From NCBI GenBank assembly GCA_947575805.1, contig CANPOY010000015.1, positions 1 to 58,366 on the forward strand: DNA of 58,366 nt, read 5' to 3'. A program made the translations under genes and the position numbers. Shown one piece after another: positions 35,717-45,160 of this stretch. Source of the DNA: an uncultured Lachnospiraceae bacterium. GTDB taxonomy: Bacteria > Bacillota > Clostridia > Lachnospirales > Lachnospiraceae. The notes under the pieces are model-generated. The model did no database searches. It had not been told where the DNA came from and saw only the letters and a program-made list of their open reading frames with translations. The stretch's first letter is position 1; each line of letters begins with the position of its first letter.

Positions 35717-36634
35717 TCAGTCCTTCTCGCCGAATAATCTGTGCGCCGCAACGTTAAAGGCGTACACGATCAGCAGAAGCATCACGGAAATAGCGGCGGC
35801 ATATCCCATCTCATAACGGATAAAGCCGTAATCGTCTATATGGTTGGTAATCAGCTGTCCGGAATATTCCGGCGTGGGGTTGGCTCCGCTTAAGGTAACG
35901 CCGATCCAGCCCATGTTAAAGGCATTCACGATAGCCATTACCGCTCCGAAAAGCATCTGGGGCTTCATGGAAGGTACCGTGATATAAATAATTTCCTGAA
36001 AACGGTTCTTCAGGCCGTCAACATAAGCCGCCTCGTACAGCTCCTGGTCAATATTTAAAATACCGGAAATCATGGCCAGGAAGCCGATGCCCATAGCAGA
36101 CCACAGGGAAACCACAATCATGATCAGCATGAAATAGTCCTTGGTCAGCAAAAACTGAATGGGCGTATCGATAAGCCCCCACTGCAGCAGAAGACTGTTT
36201 ACCCAGCCTGACTGGTCCCCGGAAAAGATCGTCTTCCAGATTACGCCGATGAACACCTGACCCAACATGGACGGAGTGTAGATGCACAGCGCCAGCACCG
36301 TCCGGGGGATGGGCTGGATCTGGGCCAGCATCCAGGCCAGCAGGAAGGACAGTACATAGCCTCCGGGTCCCACGATCAGAGCATACAGAAAAGTATTGGG
36401 CAGCACGAATTTCAAAAATACCTCATCCTGAGTAAACAGGGTAATATAGTTCAGCAGTCCCGTAAATGTGGGCTCGTTGATCACGTCAAAATAGGTAAAG
36501 GAAAGATATACCGCGATCAGCACCGGTATCAGTATAAATGTGGAAAACAAAAGGATATATGGCAGCAGAAGCAGATACGCCCTGCCGTCCTTCCTGTTGA
36601 ATCCTTTTTGCCGCTTCACTTGCCGCATGCTCAC
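35717..36634 (-). CDS. Carbohydrate ABC transporter permease, MalF-like (set 2)
   Basis: The 305-residue protein has six transmembrane helices with the first after a basic start ([17 protein letters not shown]), and the EAA loop [25 protein letters not shown] (about residues 197-221). It overlaps the stop of the 1001-residue binding protein gene by 4 bases, which supports that the three make one system. Confidence 0.9.
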   Translation of the reverse strand: MSMRQVKRQKGFNRKDGRAYLLLLPYILLFSTFILIPVLIAVYLSFTYFDVINEPTFTGLLNYITLFTQDEVFLKFVLPNTFLYALIVGPGGYVLSFLLAWMLAQIQPIPRTVLALCIYTPSMLGQVFIGVIWKTIFSGDQSGWVNSLLLQWGLIDTPIQFLLTKDYFMLIMIVVSLWSAMGIGFLAMISGILNIDQELYEAAYVDGLKNRFQEIIYITVPSMKPQMLFGAVMAIVNAFNMGWIGVTLSGANPTPEYSGQLITNHIDDYGFIRYEMGYAAAISVMLLLIVYAFNVAAHRLFGEKD

Positions 36635-39600
36635 TCACCCCCCTTTCTCGCATTGTCCATCTGTTCCTGTATCCACTCCGCATCCCGGATAATATAGCTC
36701 TTTATCATGTTTCCTTCGTCGTCATAGAAACCAAGCTCCTGCATTTTCTTCTTGATTTCCCGGTTTATGGCAATCACTTTTTCGTCTGCTGCCACCTGGG
36801 CCGAGGTGCCGTCGAACACCATGGTATTCCAAATGTCCGAGATGGAGCGCTCCAGCAGATATTGTCCCGGCGTCCTGGGCACGTCCCGAAGCCAGTGCAC
36901 CATGTCCAGGATTACCACCTTGTCCTCCTGGTCGATGGGCGCCTGCTCCAGGGCTTCCACGTTTGAAGGCAGCCAAAAGTAGGTATCACCATAGGTAGAA
37001 CGCAGGGTGTAGGTGTATTCCACCTGCGTCTCCGTGTCCGTCCACCACTTCATGAATTCCCAGGCTTCTTCCGGCATCTGCGTGTCTGCGAAAATCACTC
37101 CGCCGGTGCCGTTGGCAATAAAGCTGCGGTCAACGGTTCCGTCCTCCTGCACAGTCCCCAGATAGGGCGCCAGTGCCCACTGCCCTTCCAGTTCCGTAGC
37201 GCCGTTCTTGATCAGCACATAATTATTGGAATCCACAATGCCGATGGGAAGCACCGAATACCGGAAGGAATTAAAGAATTCCTGCACCTGGGTATCCAGA
37301 GAGTAAGCTACAAACAAATCTCCCAGCTGCTTCAGGCCCTTCACGGAATCAGGCGAATCGATAGCAGTGGCCGTGCCGTCCTCCAGATACAGGCTGCCGC
37401 CATTCTGGAACACCAGCGGCGTTGTCTGGTAAAACCATTTGTATCCCACGCCGGAAGAAATATTGTGATAAAAATTCATGCCGTAACGCTGCAGGCCGGG
37501 AAGCAGTTCGATCAGCTCATCCCAGGTATCAGGCACCTCCAGCCCCAGATTTTCAAAAATATCCGTGCGATAAATCACCGCATCAAAATCCAGTGTCTCC
37601 GGTATGGCATAGACGCCTTCGTTATAAGTATATGGCACCATCGCTCCCGCCACAAAACGGTTCGCGGTTTCCCAGAAATCCTCAAACTGCGTCAGATCGT
37701 ACAGGGCATCACGGCAGGCCAGGTCAAAAGGCATATGGGAGATCAGCCCCAAAGCAATATCCGGCGTCTCGTCCGCTGCGGACGCCAGCGTCAGCTTATT
37801 GGCATCCGGCATCACCGAGATCTTGACCTTAATTCCTGTTTTCGGCGTAAATTCCGTATCCGCCAGCTTCTGCAGCAGATCCACATGAGTCAGGGCCCTG
37901 GAGACCCATATATTCAGTTCCCCTTCGTCCTCTGAACTGGTTTTATACTTATCCGAGGTAAAGGAATAATACACGGTAGCAAATCCGTTGCCGATACTTT
38001 TAACGATACCCGCCTTAGGCGCAGGCAGCTTATCTTCCCCGAAAGCATAGATCATATCCAGAGAGAATTTCACATTCATAATGGAGGAAGTAAATTTGCT
38101 GACCGCCACCAGCACCGAATTGTCCGCACCGGTGAGGCTGGTGGTATAAAGAGCGATTTCGTCCGGATATTCCGCCATATCCCTGATAAATACTTCCGCC
38201 TTGTCCAGATAAGAAAGCAGCGCGCCGTTGATGCCGTACTCCGACTCATGCTGGAGCAGGTAACGGATATGCTGGATCAGGGTCATGTAAGCATCCAGAT
38301 ACTCGGGAATCTCCGGTATGTACTGTGTCATTTTCCAGGTTCTGTATTTGTCTGCATCCTGCCCTGAAATCTTTTTGATGTCCAGTGAAAACTGGGTCAC
38401 ATGCTCGGCAATCAGCTGACCGTAACGCCAGGCCTCAATCACCGGCTCCATCTGCGTTTTTATCGTCAGGGTGTGGGTTCCCGGCGAAAGATAGACGTAA
38501 TAGGGATTCCCATTTTCGTCGGAAAGCACTTCGTTCGCCCATCCCCCGTCGCTGTAGGGAAACGCATAGCACTGCAGCTCCTGAAAAGGCACTGCTCCGT
38601 CGATGGCAATGCTCTCATAGGAATTGAATTCTTCCTTGTCGTTCATATAATGGAACCCCAGCTTATACAGCCCTTCCTTCTGCACTCCGAACTCATAGGT
38701 AATCTCATTTCCCGGCTTGGTCCAGGAAAGGGTGTTCAGTTTCTTATATTCTGCGTTGTAAGGCGTCATGGCAGGATTTGCCGTGGACTGGTAGATAATC
38801 TCCGCCGAGTTCTTCACCTTGTAATCCGTGGCCCCAATGGCTATCATCGCCCCTTTCTTTGCCACTTCAAGGCCCGCATACCGTGCGGAATATTCCTCAT
38901 AGGAAGGACATTCCTCTGCCGGCGCCTCCACATAGAGAGTGCCCAGGGCCAGGCCGTCATTGGACCGGTTGGTCAGGGTGATCACATTCTCCCCCGCCTC
39001 CAGCGTCATGTACAAAGGATGCGTGGAAGAATATGTGTTGTTATAAAGCCAGGTATGGTTCCACTGATTCAGGCGCTCCTGGGCAGGTGCAATTTCATCG
39101 CCGTATCTGTCCACCAGATATTGCTCCACGGAGTCCTTCCAGTACAGGGAAAGCTCCACCGTCTTCCACTCCTGATATTGCGCTTCCCCGTTCAGTGCCA
39201 CATCCACTGTATAGTCAAGGTAGGAATTACCTGCGGAAAGATAATCCACCGCCAGATAATACACTCCCTTTTTTTCCACGTTTACTCTATATTCGGCTGT
39301 CTGCTCATAATTCAGCACTACAGCGGTTCCCTCATAAGCGGGCAGCTCCTGTCCTGCATCAAAGCTTTCAGCCTCCCCCTGCTCCGGAGATGCGGAGTAG
39401 TTTCCCTCTCCATACCCCACATCGAGATAATTCAGATAATCGGTATAGGTATCATCCGAAGAAACAAGAGAACCCGACAAAAGCTCATAGGCCGCCTTCA
39501 GCTCTTCAGGGCTGACATCCTCCACATACTCGGCATGGTTCCTGTTGAAGATCAAATAAACACCCGCAACGCATGCTGCCGCGACGGCAGCAGTGATGAT

Positions 39601-39636
39601 TACTTTCTTTAAAATCCCGGTCTTCTTCGACTTCAT
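36631..39636 (-). CDS. 1001-residue membrane-anchored solute-binding protein with extra beta domains
   Basis: The protein starts with a basic segment and one transmembrane helix (about residues 10-27) without a Cys lipobox, so it stays membrane-bound. Two beta-rich, carbohydrate-binding-like domains follow (about 60-260 and 265-425; for example [11 protein letters not shown] and [17 protein letters not shown]), then a helical part, then a family-1 solute-binding domain (about 590-960; [38 protein letters not shown]). Ordinary binding proteins have 400-600 residues. It overlaps the set-2 permease gene by 4 bases. The extra domains may hold long glucan chains at the importer. Confidence 0.8.
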   Translation of the reverse strand: MKSKKTGILKKVIITAAVAAACVAGVYLIFNRNHAEYVEDVSPEELKAAYELLSGSLVSSDDTYTDYLNYLDVGYGEGNYSASPEQGEAESFDAGQELPAYEGTAVVLNYEQTAEYRVNVEKKGVYYLAVDYLSAGNSYLDYTVDVALNGEAQYQEWKTVELSLYWKDSVEQYLVDRYGDEIAPAQERLNQWNHTWLYNNTYSSTHPLYMTLEAGENVITLTNRSNDGLALGTLYVEAPAEECPSYEEYSARYAGLEVAKKGAMIAIGATDYKVKNSAEIIYQSTANPAMTPYNAEYKKLNTLSWTKPGNEITYEFGVQKEGLYKLGFHYMNDKEEFNSYESIAIDGAVPFQELQCYAFPYSDGGWANEVLSDENGNPYYVYLSPGTHTLTIKTQMEPVIEAWRYGQLIAEHVTQFSLDIKKISGQDADKYRTWKMTQYIPEIPEYLDAYMTLIQHIRYLLQHESEYGINGALLSYLDKAEVFIRDMAEYPDEIALYTTSLTGADNSVLVAVSKFTSSIMNVKFSLDMIYAFGEDKLPAPKAGIVKSIGNGFATVYYSFTSDKYKTSSEDEGELNIWVSRALTHVDLLQKLADTEFTPKTGIKVKISVMPDANKLTLASAADETPDIALGLISHMPFDLACRDALYDLTQFEDFWETANRFVAGAMVPYTYNEGVYAIPETLDFDAVIYRTDIFENLGLEVPDTWDELIELLPGLQRYGMNFYHNISSGVGYKWFYQTTPLVFQNGGSLYLEDGTATAIDSPDSVKGLKQLGDLFVAYSLDTQVQEFFNSFRYSVLPIGIVDSNNYVLIKNGATELEGQWALAPYLGTVQEDGTVDRSFIANGTGGVIFADTQMPEEAWEFMKWWTDTETQVEYTYTLRSTYGDTYFWLPSNVEALEQAPIDQEDKVVILDMVHWLRDVPRTPGQYLLERSISDIWNTMVFDGTSAQVAADEKVIAINREIKKKMQELGFYDDEGNMIKSYIIRDAEWIQEQMDNARKGGE

Positions 39637-39653
39637 GAGCGTGCTCCTCTTAC

Positions 39654-39705
39654 AAAAAGAGGGCTTATTATCTTAAAACACCCTGTGCCTCCAATAATAA
39701 GCCCT
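39654..39705 (-). terminator. Partial terminator or processing hairpin inside the operon
   Basis: In the minus-strand transcript, after the first binding-protein gene, AGGGCTTATTAT (39694-39705) pairs perfectly with ATAATAAGCCCT (39660-39671) around a 22-base loop and is followed by CTTTTTG. The next gene's ribosome binding site (AAGAGGAGC) begins just after. This place, behind a solute-binding protein gene, fits a leaky terminator or an mRNA-stabilising stem that gives more binding protein than permease. Confidence 0.6.
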
Positions 39706-39734
39706 GCCTTTCCCTTAAATTCTGTCAAATCAGT

Positions 39735-41504
39735 TTAAAAGTCAGCATCTGTAAATCCGTAATAGGTCTTCAAACCATCCTTCAAAGAGTTCTGCGCCTC
39801 TGTCAGCCTGTCGTTCATCTTCTTGTTCCACTCGGGCAGGTTCGCCTTTACTGTGTCAAGCCAGCTTGCATTGGTCACCGGAACGCCCACTACCTCTTCG
39901 TTGGTCAGGTTCAGCCACTCATAGATGCACTCTTTTCTGGTGCCGTCCTCGTACACATACCAGGGATAGCACTTATCGGATACGTCCCAGATCTGGCCTT
40001 CCTCCCAGAGCTGTACTACATACTGGAAGCCGGGCATCTTTTCCGCATCACCGTAACGCGCATGATTCACGGTAGAATACCAGATCTTCATCTGAGCGTC
40101 AAACTCGTCTCCCGTTACCAGAGGGAAGGAATCATTTAAGCAGCTCTGCATAACGCCTGCGTTATTCCACTGCTGATCCGCTCTTGCCTGCATAGCCTCG
40201 GTAGCGCCGCACCAGTAGGAGCCAAACGCATACGCCAGATCCAGCTGTGCCTTCTCTGCATCGCTCCAGGCAGGATCGCCGTCATCCATCGCATAATTGT
40301 GGATCGCCATAGGGTCAATTACGATGCCCACGGTATTCCCTCTGTAATCCGTTGCAGGTCTGGGATAAATATCCCAATCACCGGATTCCACTGCATTGGT
40401 AGGCCATGTACCGTCTTCATTCTGGCCCATTGCGGAGTCCGTCATCATCCAGGGATCCCCGGCAGAAGTCAGGCAGTAATTGCGGCAGAAGAATCTGTAG
40501 CTCCACCACCAGCCATCATCCATAATGGCCTGATCCACAGCGCCCTGGCCCTGCTTGGTAAAAATTTCATACTCGGACCACTGAGGAATATAATCCAGCA
40601 GACTCATTACCTGGTCGGAGGCCATATTCACCTCGGCGCCCTCGTTCATTGCTTTTACCACCGTATCCGTACCGGTCTGGATAAACTGTGTGGCACTGCC
40701 GTAAACCAGTCCCCAGAAGCTGGTGTTGTCAGCGGAGGTAACAAAATCCGTATAGTCGTCAATGGTCCAGTCAGGTCCGGGAACATCAATATTATTGTCC
40801 TCAGCCAGCTCCTTATTTACAAACACGCCCCAGGGCTGCATAAACTGAGGCAGTCCTGCCTGGAAACCGTAATAATTCATCTGTGCCATCAGCGATGTAT
40901 TAAAGGACTGATACAGGGGATCGTCCGCAAAGACAGACAGGTCTGCCACCATACCCTTGGCTGTATCATCCGGCAGCATGGTGGACGCATAAATGTCGGG
41001 ATACTTGCCATGCTCGGCCTTGAAATTCTCCAGCTCCTGATCCCAGGAGGTGTCGTTGCTGTCCGGGTCATCCGTCTTTGCATATAGATTTATTTTGAGA
41101 TTCGGATAAAGCTCGTTGAATTTTTTGGCCATGGCGTATATCATAGCCACATTCTTGGATGTCAGATCCTCATCCGCGATGTTCATATGGCCTAAGTCGC
41201 TGTAATACACACTGTCACCGGACCAGCACATTACGTCAATGCTTCCGGAAACCTCCGGATCCAGAGTGAGGTAAAAGGGCTTTGCGTCGGCAACCTCTCC
41301 GCCGCCGTTAGAATCGTCGCTGCCGGAATTTCCGGTATTGGAATCATCACTGCCAGAATTTCCGCCGCTGTTTGTCTGTCCACTGCTTTGAACGTTACCC
41401 CCCCCACTTGAAGAATTGCCGCTGTCGTCATTACCGCAGCCAGTCATCAGCCCGGCTAACATGGCAACAGAAAGGAGCAGTCCTAAAACTTTCTTCGCTT
41501 TCAT
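39735..41504 (-). CDS. Sugar ABC transporter solute-binding lipoprotein
   Basis: The 589-residue protein has a signal peptide with lipobox GLMTGCGN, a Ser/Gly/Asn-rich linker (about residues 24-70), and a large extracellular solute-binding domain: YAMAKKFNELYPNLKINLYAK, KYPDIYASTMLPDDT, GLPQFMQPWGVFVNKELAEDN, many Trp and Asp residues. It is the first gene of the operon, behind the LacI-box promoter, with a CGGAGGAAG ribosome binding site. I chose the ATG at 41504 over an in-frame start 39 bases upstream. Which permease pair it serves is not clear. Confidence 0.88.
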   Translation of the reverse strand: MKAKKVLGLLLSVAMLAGLMTGCGNDDSGNSSSGGGNVQSSGQTNSGGNSGSDDSNTGNSGSDDSNGGGEVADAKPFYLTLDPEVSGSIDVMCWSGDSVYYSDLGHMNIADEDLTSKNVAMIYAMAKKFNELYPNLKINLYAKTDDPDSNDTSWDQELENFKAEHGKYPDIYASTMLPDDTAKGMVADLSVFADDPLYQSFNTSLMAQMNYYGFQAGLPQFMQPWGVFVNKELAEDNNIDVPGPDWTIDDYTDFVTSADNTSFWGLVYGSATQFIQTGTDTVVKAMNEGAEVNMASDQVMSLLDYIPQWSEYEIFTKQGQGAVDQAIMDDGWWWSYRFFCRNYCLTSAGDPWMMTDSAMGQNEDGTWPTNAVESGDWDIYPRPATDYRGNTVGIVIDPMAIHNYAMDDGDPAWSDAEKAQLDLAYAFGSYWCGATEAMQARADQQWNNAGVMQSCLNDSFPLVTGDEFDAQMKIWYSTVNHARYGDAEKMPGFQYVVQLWEEGQIWDVSDKCYPWYVYEDGTRKECIYEWLNLTNEEVVGVPVTNASWLDTVKANLPEWNKKMNDRLTEAQNSLKDGLKTYYGFTDADF

Positions 41505-41570
41505 AATCTTCCTCCGTTTCTTTTCTGATCGAGCTTTCAACACCGATTTCGTATTTGTGCCGAAATTTAC

Positions 41571-41582
41571 AAAAACGTTTTT
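41571..41582. promoter_or_regulatory. LacI-type operator, leader-proximal copy
   Basis: A perfect 12-bp palindrome AAAAACGTTTTT lies 67 bases before the first gene of the operon. Its centre is 169 bp from that of the second copy at 41740-41751, about 16 helical turns, which suits repression by looping. Operators with a central CG are the rule for LacI-family proteins. Confidence 0.75.
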
Positions 41583-41739
41583 CTTGCTTTAAATTTCAGC
41601 TGTCCCGGATTTCACTCTCTTCCTTTCTGACCCAAATAGAAAGCTTTATCCCCTGGCAGCTTCTAAAGTCTTATGTATGAAATGCTTGTACAGGTCTCAT
41701 GGCATCAGGTACTGGACCCAATACCATAACCCTTAAAAG

Positions 41740-41751
41740 AAAAACGTTTTT
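41740..41751. promoter_or_regulatory. LacI-type operator, promoter-proximal copy
   Basis: The identical palindrome AAAAACGTTTTT lies about 20-30 bases downstream of the predicted transcription start of the glucan operon, a place where a bound repressor blocks RNA polymerase. Confidence 0.78.
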
Positions 41752-41777
41752 GTGATGCTCACCTCAACTACAATTTT

Positions 41778-41806
41778 ATGATATTCTGTGTAGTTCAATT
41801 TGTCAA
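41778..41806 (-). promoter_or_regulatory. Promoter of the glucan-utilisation operon
   Basis: TTGACA (41801-41806) and TATCAT (41778-41783) on the minus strand are 17 bases apart. The predicted start near 41771 gives a leader of about 265 bases that contains both operators. No comparable promoter was seen before any later gene down to 19.1 kb, and the gaps between those genes are mostly under 100 bases. Confidence 0.75.
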
Positions 41807-41915
41807 CAAAAACCTTACTTTGGTTTTTAAAATTATCTATATTGTACAATGCAGACACTTGGTTTTTGTTATTTATTCCTAGATGTGTCAGTGTTCCAAC
41901 GCATCTGATCTCCTG

Positions 41916-42565
41916 CTACTGCGGAAGGATCAGCAATACGCTAAGTTCGAATTTCTCCTCCCGGGCCTTTACGCTCATTGCCCCGTGGTATTTTTCGGCT
42001 ACCGCTCCTATATTTGACAGGCATTGGTGCTGCATGGGAATGACAACCCTGCAGCAGCTTCTTATAAGCTAACAGAATACAAAACAGGCTGCCTGTTCCC
42101 AATAGCTGTATCACAAGCATCTGATAATGGCTGGTAAACGGATAAATGTCTTCCGCACCGACATCTGTGACCACCCGGCTGTATACCACGGAATTGATAT
42201 ATTCCTCCATAATAAATATCATCAGGATCGGAATGAAACTCAGGAACATATCCTGCTTTTCCATGCCCTTATAATTCAGGAACGCCGGTACATCGGAAAA
42301 ATACCGCTGCACCATACCATAACTGAGCTGCATGATCTCCACCACCATAACTGCACATAGGACAGAGGACTTCCAGCCCGCACGGCAGTTTTGAATCCCG
42401 GCTGCCACAAGCAAAAAAGCAAACACCCTCAGCTCGGCGATTGTTCCTCCCGGAACCCGCAAATAACCTGAATAGCGGTCATGACATTGTTTTTTCAAAC
42501 CGTTCTTTTTCAATTGGCTTGACCAGATAATCATAGGCCTGCACCTCGAACCACCTCCCGTCCAT
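41916..42565 (-). pseudogene. Remnant of a LytTR response regulator plus GHKL sensor kinase
   Basis: At 42479-42565 a short frame reads FEVQAYDYLVKPIEKERFEK and stops, the end of a response-regulator receiver domain. A second frame then encodes four or five transmembrane helices (FAFLLVAAGI, FLSFIPILMIFIMEEYIN, MLVIQLLGTGSLFCILLAYK), like the sensor part of an AgrC-type kinase. After a frame change comes AEKYHGAMSVKAREEKFELSVLL, the usual end of a GHKL ATPase domain. The DNA-binding LytTR domain and the kinase centre are deleted. It is a decayed agr-like two-component system just upstream of the glucan operon. Confidence 0.7.
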
Positions 42566-42646
42566 CCTTCGGACAATATTTATTAGTAATCACTGTTTCC
42601 CGTTTATTCCGTCATTATTACCTGACATCGGTTTTATAAACATCTT

Positions 42647-42675
42647 ATTATAGTCTGCCCAAGGTATAATAACAA
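42647..42675 (-). promoter_or_regulatory. Promoter in front of the two-component remnant
   Basis: TTGTTA (42670-42675) and TATAAT (42647-42652) on the minus strand are 17 bases apart. It lies 82 bases upstream of the remnant's first codon and probably drove the intact system once. Confidence 0.5.
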
Positions 42676-42727
42676 TCCTTTTGCCCTCAAATGCCTTGCT
42701 GATGCCGTGAGCTTCACTTCTGTCTGC

Positions 42728-43195
42728 CTATTTGGCCTTACAGGATATTTTTTCCACATCCAGCCGGAAAACGGCTGTTCTGCCAAGCGTCCTGTCTTCA
42801 TAATCCCATTCCGCCGTTTCCGTTGCCTGCTTCATGATGGCGTCAAGCCCCCGCCGCTTCTCTTCCCTGTCCTCCACAAGATGCAGCTTTCCTGTACCTG
42901 TTACACTCTGAAAGGCGGCGGAAAATCTGCAGGCAGTTTCACCTTCCAGCAGCTTATATCTTCCGTCGATCTCAAAGCCCACAGAAGGCTCCGTTCCGGC
43001 AAGCTCATATTTTCGCCCTGCACATGCGCCATGAAAATAAAAAGAATACCTTTCACCCACTGTCAAATATCCATAATTAACGGGCACAATGTATATTTCT
43101 CCCCTGTCGTAAAAGGCTACCCGCAGGATTGTCTCCCGGGAAATAAATGCTTCCAGCTCTCTCTGATCGGTGATTTCCCTGTCACTTCTCCTCAT
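42728..43195 (-). CDS. Pyridoxamine 5'-phosphate oxidase-like flavoprotein (NimA-like)
   Basis: The 155-residue protein has the small split-barrel pattern of the PPOX-like family: MRRSDREITDQRELEAFI, LRVAFYDRGEIYIVPVNYGY, YSFYFHGACAGRKYEL, and VTGTGKLHLVEDREEKRRGLDAIM with a conserved W-D-Y-like end. NimA-related members bind FMN and may reduce nitro compounds, but many have unknown substrates. Its start overlaps the end of the HAD gene by 14 bases, so the two are co-translated. Confidence 0.82.
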   Translation of the reverse strand: MRRSDREITDQRELEAFISRETILRVAFYDRGEIYIVPVNYGYLTVGERYSFYFHGACAGRKYELAGTEPSVGFEIDGRYKLLEGETACRFSAAFQSVTGTGKLHLVEDREEKRRGLDAIMKQATETAEWDYEDRTLGRTAVFRLDVEKISCKAK

Positions 43196-43967
43196 TTCCC
43201 AAGACCTCCGCCAGATACTTTGCTATACCGTCCTCATCATTGTCCCCGATCACCATATCTGCTTCCCGTTTGACCTCCTCTATGGCGTTTCCCATGGCGA
43301 CCCCTCTTCCGCACATCTTCAACATTCCAATGTCTACATAATCATCCCCGAAGGCCATCACTTCCTCCGGCCCGATCCCGCAGACGGAACATGCCTCCCG
43401 AATGGCGCGCTCCTTTGTGGCCGCCTTTCGGGTGAATTTGTACCAATAACCATCCGAGAAACGCACACAGTCGCACTCGCCCAGCGCTTCCTGCAGTTGT
43501 GCCGCCTTATGGTCATCAAAAATCTCCACACACATTTTCAGGGAACTTTCCATGAAATTATCAAAGTCCGTATATATGCTCTCTCCCCAGCTGCGGTCCT
43601 GGCTTTGGGGATCTACTTTATAATTCCAGTAATGTGCATCTGTGGTATCAATCGTAATCTGGCAGTCAGAGCCGCAGATGCTTCTGGCGGTCCGGATCAT
43701 CCGACAGGTTTCTTCTCCGGAAAATCCGGCCCTGTATACATATTCCCCTTGAAACTTCACCAGGGCTCCGCCGCTTACGATCAGCAGATCCGGCCGCAGT
43801 TCATCCAGGAACGTTAAAGTATTCCTTTCTCCTCTGGATGTGCACACACCGATCAGTATACCCTTTTCTCTGCATTTCTGCAGGGCCTTCAATGTTTCCC
43901 GGGAAATCGTCTTGTCACTGCGGAGCAGTGTACCATCCAGGTCAAACAACATCAGTCGATATAGCAT
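43182..43967 (-). CDS. Cof-type HAD phosphatase
   Basis: The 261-residue protein opens with LMLFDLDGTLLRSDKTIS, the D-x-D-x-T motif, followed by CTSRGERNT (motif II), a cap domain of type C2B, and VMAFGDDYVDIGML with GNAIEEVKREADMVIGDNDEDGIAKYL (motifs III and IV) at the end. It probably removes phosphate from a sugar phosphate or another metabolite. I chose the ATG at 43967 with AAAGGAGAAAG upstream. It overlaps the flavoprotein gene by 14 bases. Confidence 0.9.
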   Translation of the reverse strand: MLYRLMLFDLDGTLLRSDKTISRETLKALQKCREKGILIGVCTSRGERNTLTFLDELRPDLLIVSGGALVKFQGEYVYRAGFSGEETCRMIRTARSICGSDCQITIDTTDAHYWNYKVDPQSQDRSWGESIYTDFDNFMESSLKMCVEIFDDHKAAQLQEALGECDCVRFSDGYWYKFTRKAATKERAIREACSVCGIGPEEVMAFGDDYVDIGMLKMCGRGVAMGNAIEEVKREADMVIGDNDEDGIAKYLAEVLGNEEK

Positions 43968-44044
43968 GTTCTTTCTCCTTTTCCGGCATGGTGATATATT
44001 CCACCATATCAAGTATCTATGTACCGATTTATAATATAATGATT

Positions 44045-44083
44045 GAAGTGAGACAAGACCCTTTTCAGGCCTTATCCCACTTC
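44045..44083 (-). terminator. Long stem-loop after the methyltransferase gene
   Basis: In the minus-strand transcript GAAGTGGGATAAGGCC pairs with GGTCTTGTCTCACTTC over 16 bp with three G-T wobbles around a 7-base loop. No T-run follows, so it may be a weak terminator or a stabilising end. The wobbles show that the minus-strand RNA is the structured one. Confidence 0.45.
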
Positions 44084-44114
44084 TGATTCAAAAAATATTT
44101 ATGAGCGCCACCGC

Positions 44115-44927
44115 TCAACTGTCCTTAAAAATCTGCTTTCGATAACGGTATACCTTTTTGCCCAGAGAACCCTGATAGCAGAGTTCTTCAAAGCCCCGCC
44201 GCAATAGCTCCCTGCTGGGTGCACATTCCCGGCTCTGGTCTCCGGGACAGTCCAGTACCCAGCCTCCGGATTTTACCACACGGAAAATCTCGGCAAGCTC
44301 CCCCTCATAATCATCCCCCACCACATGGCCGGACATGACGATGTCGAAGGTATTGTCGGGGTAAGCCAGGCTGTCTGCCATTCCGTCCACTACCCGGATA
44401 TTTCCGATCTGTTCCCGCCTTATCTTGTCCCGCATATACTCCCGCAGGGAATCCACCGGCTCGCTGGCATAAACCTCTCCGGCCAGCCCGGCGGCGGCAA
44501 AGGCCAGCCTCCCTGAACCGCTTCCCACGTCAAGGACCGTCTTCCCCCGGAAATCGGCCAGTTCCAAAAGCCTTTCCTTCTGCCATGCGTAAATGAAATC
44601 ACACTTCTCTTCCATGGCCTCCGGCGTCGTATAGACGACGAAATCCTCCACCGCAGAGAGCACATACAGCTCTGCAGCCCGAATGTCCTCTTCCCTCGCC
44701 GCTTCCTGCCTTCTTTCTCCCAAAGCCTCCACAGCTGCCCGGCACTCGGGACACTTGTGCAGAAAATACCAGTGAACCGCCGGGTTCGCCCGCAGCGCAA
44801 TCCCCAGCTGCCCGGCAAGGACTTCGTCCTGCTCTGCAGCCCTGAAAAGAATTCTGAGCTGAAAACGCTCCATCATAAGAAAGCTGTTGAAAGAGTATTC
44901 CTCTACATTAATCCAGTTTAATGACAT
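44115..44927 (-). CDS. SAM-dependent methyltransferase
   Basis: The 270-residue protein has a helical N-terminal part of about 125 residues and a class I methyltransferase core: GKTVLDVGSGSGRLAFAAAGL (motif I, about residues 135-155), VYASEPVDSLREYMR (motif II), DGMADSLAYPDNTFDIVMSGHVVGDDY and VKSGGWVLDCPGD. The N-terminal part holds a CPEC pair. The substrate is unknown. I chose the ATG at 44927, after AGGGGGC, over an in-frame ATG 45 bases upstream. A 15-codon ORF precedes it. Confidence 0.82.
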   Translation of the reverse strand: MSLNWINVEEYSFNSFLMMERFQLRILFRAAEQDEVLAGQLGIALRANPAVHWYFLHKCPECRAAVEALGERRQEAAREEDIRAAELYVLSAVEDFVVYTTPEAMEEKCDFIYAWQKERLLELADFRGKTVLDVGSGSGRLAFAAAGLAGEVYASEPVDSLREYMRDKIRREQIGNIRVVDGMADSLAYPDNTFDIVMSGHVVGDDYEGELAEIFRVVKSGGWVLDCPGDQSRECAPSRELLRRGFEELCYQGSLGKKVYRYRKQIFKDS

Positions 44928-44994
44928 ATTGCCCCCTGTTTTTTCTGTACCTGCGCTTCTTCTTTCAGGCACGACTGCAAGGAGGGCAGCTTTT

Positions 44995-45042
44995 TTATCT
45001 CTTACATACCCTCCCGTTTACTGTAACCGCCATATTCCTCAT
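44995..45042 (-). CDS. Putative 15-residue leader peptide
   Basis: A 15-codon ORF (MRNMAVTVNGRVCKR) has an AGAAAGGGGTG ribosome binding site and lies between the promoter at 45161-45189 and the methyltransferase gene. It may be a leader ORF or chance. I see no amino-acid run that would suggest classical attenuation. Confidence 0.3.
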   Translation of the reverse strand: MRNMAVTVNGRVCKR

Positions 45043-45160
45043 ATGATAACACCCCTTTCTATTTACTTTGCAGGAAGCTCTGACGCCACCTGCTTCTTCT
45101 CAACGCAGCAAAACCAAATGTCTCCGTCGAAGACCCTTGCCTTTGTTCTGCGTGGAATTC

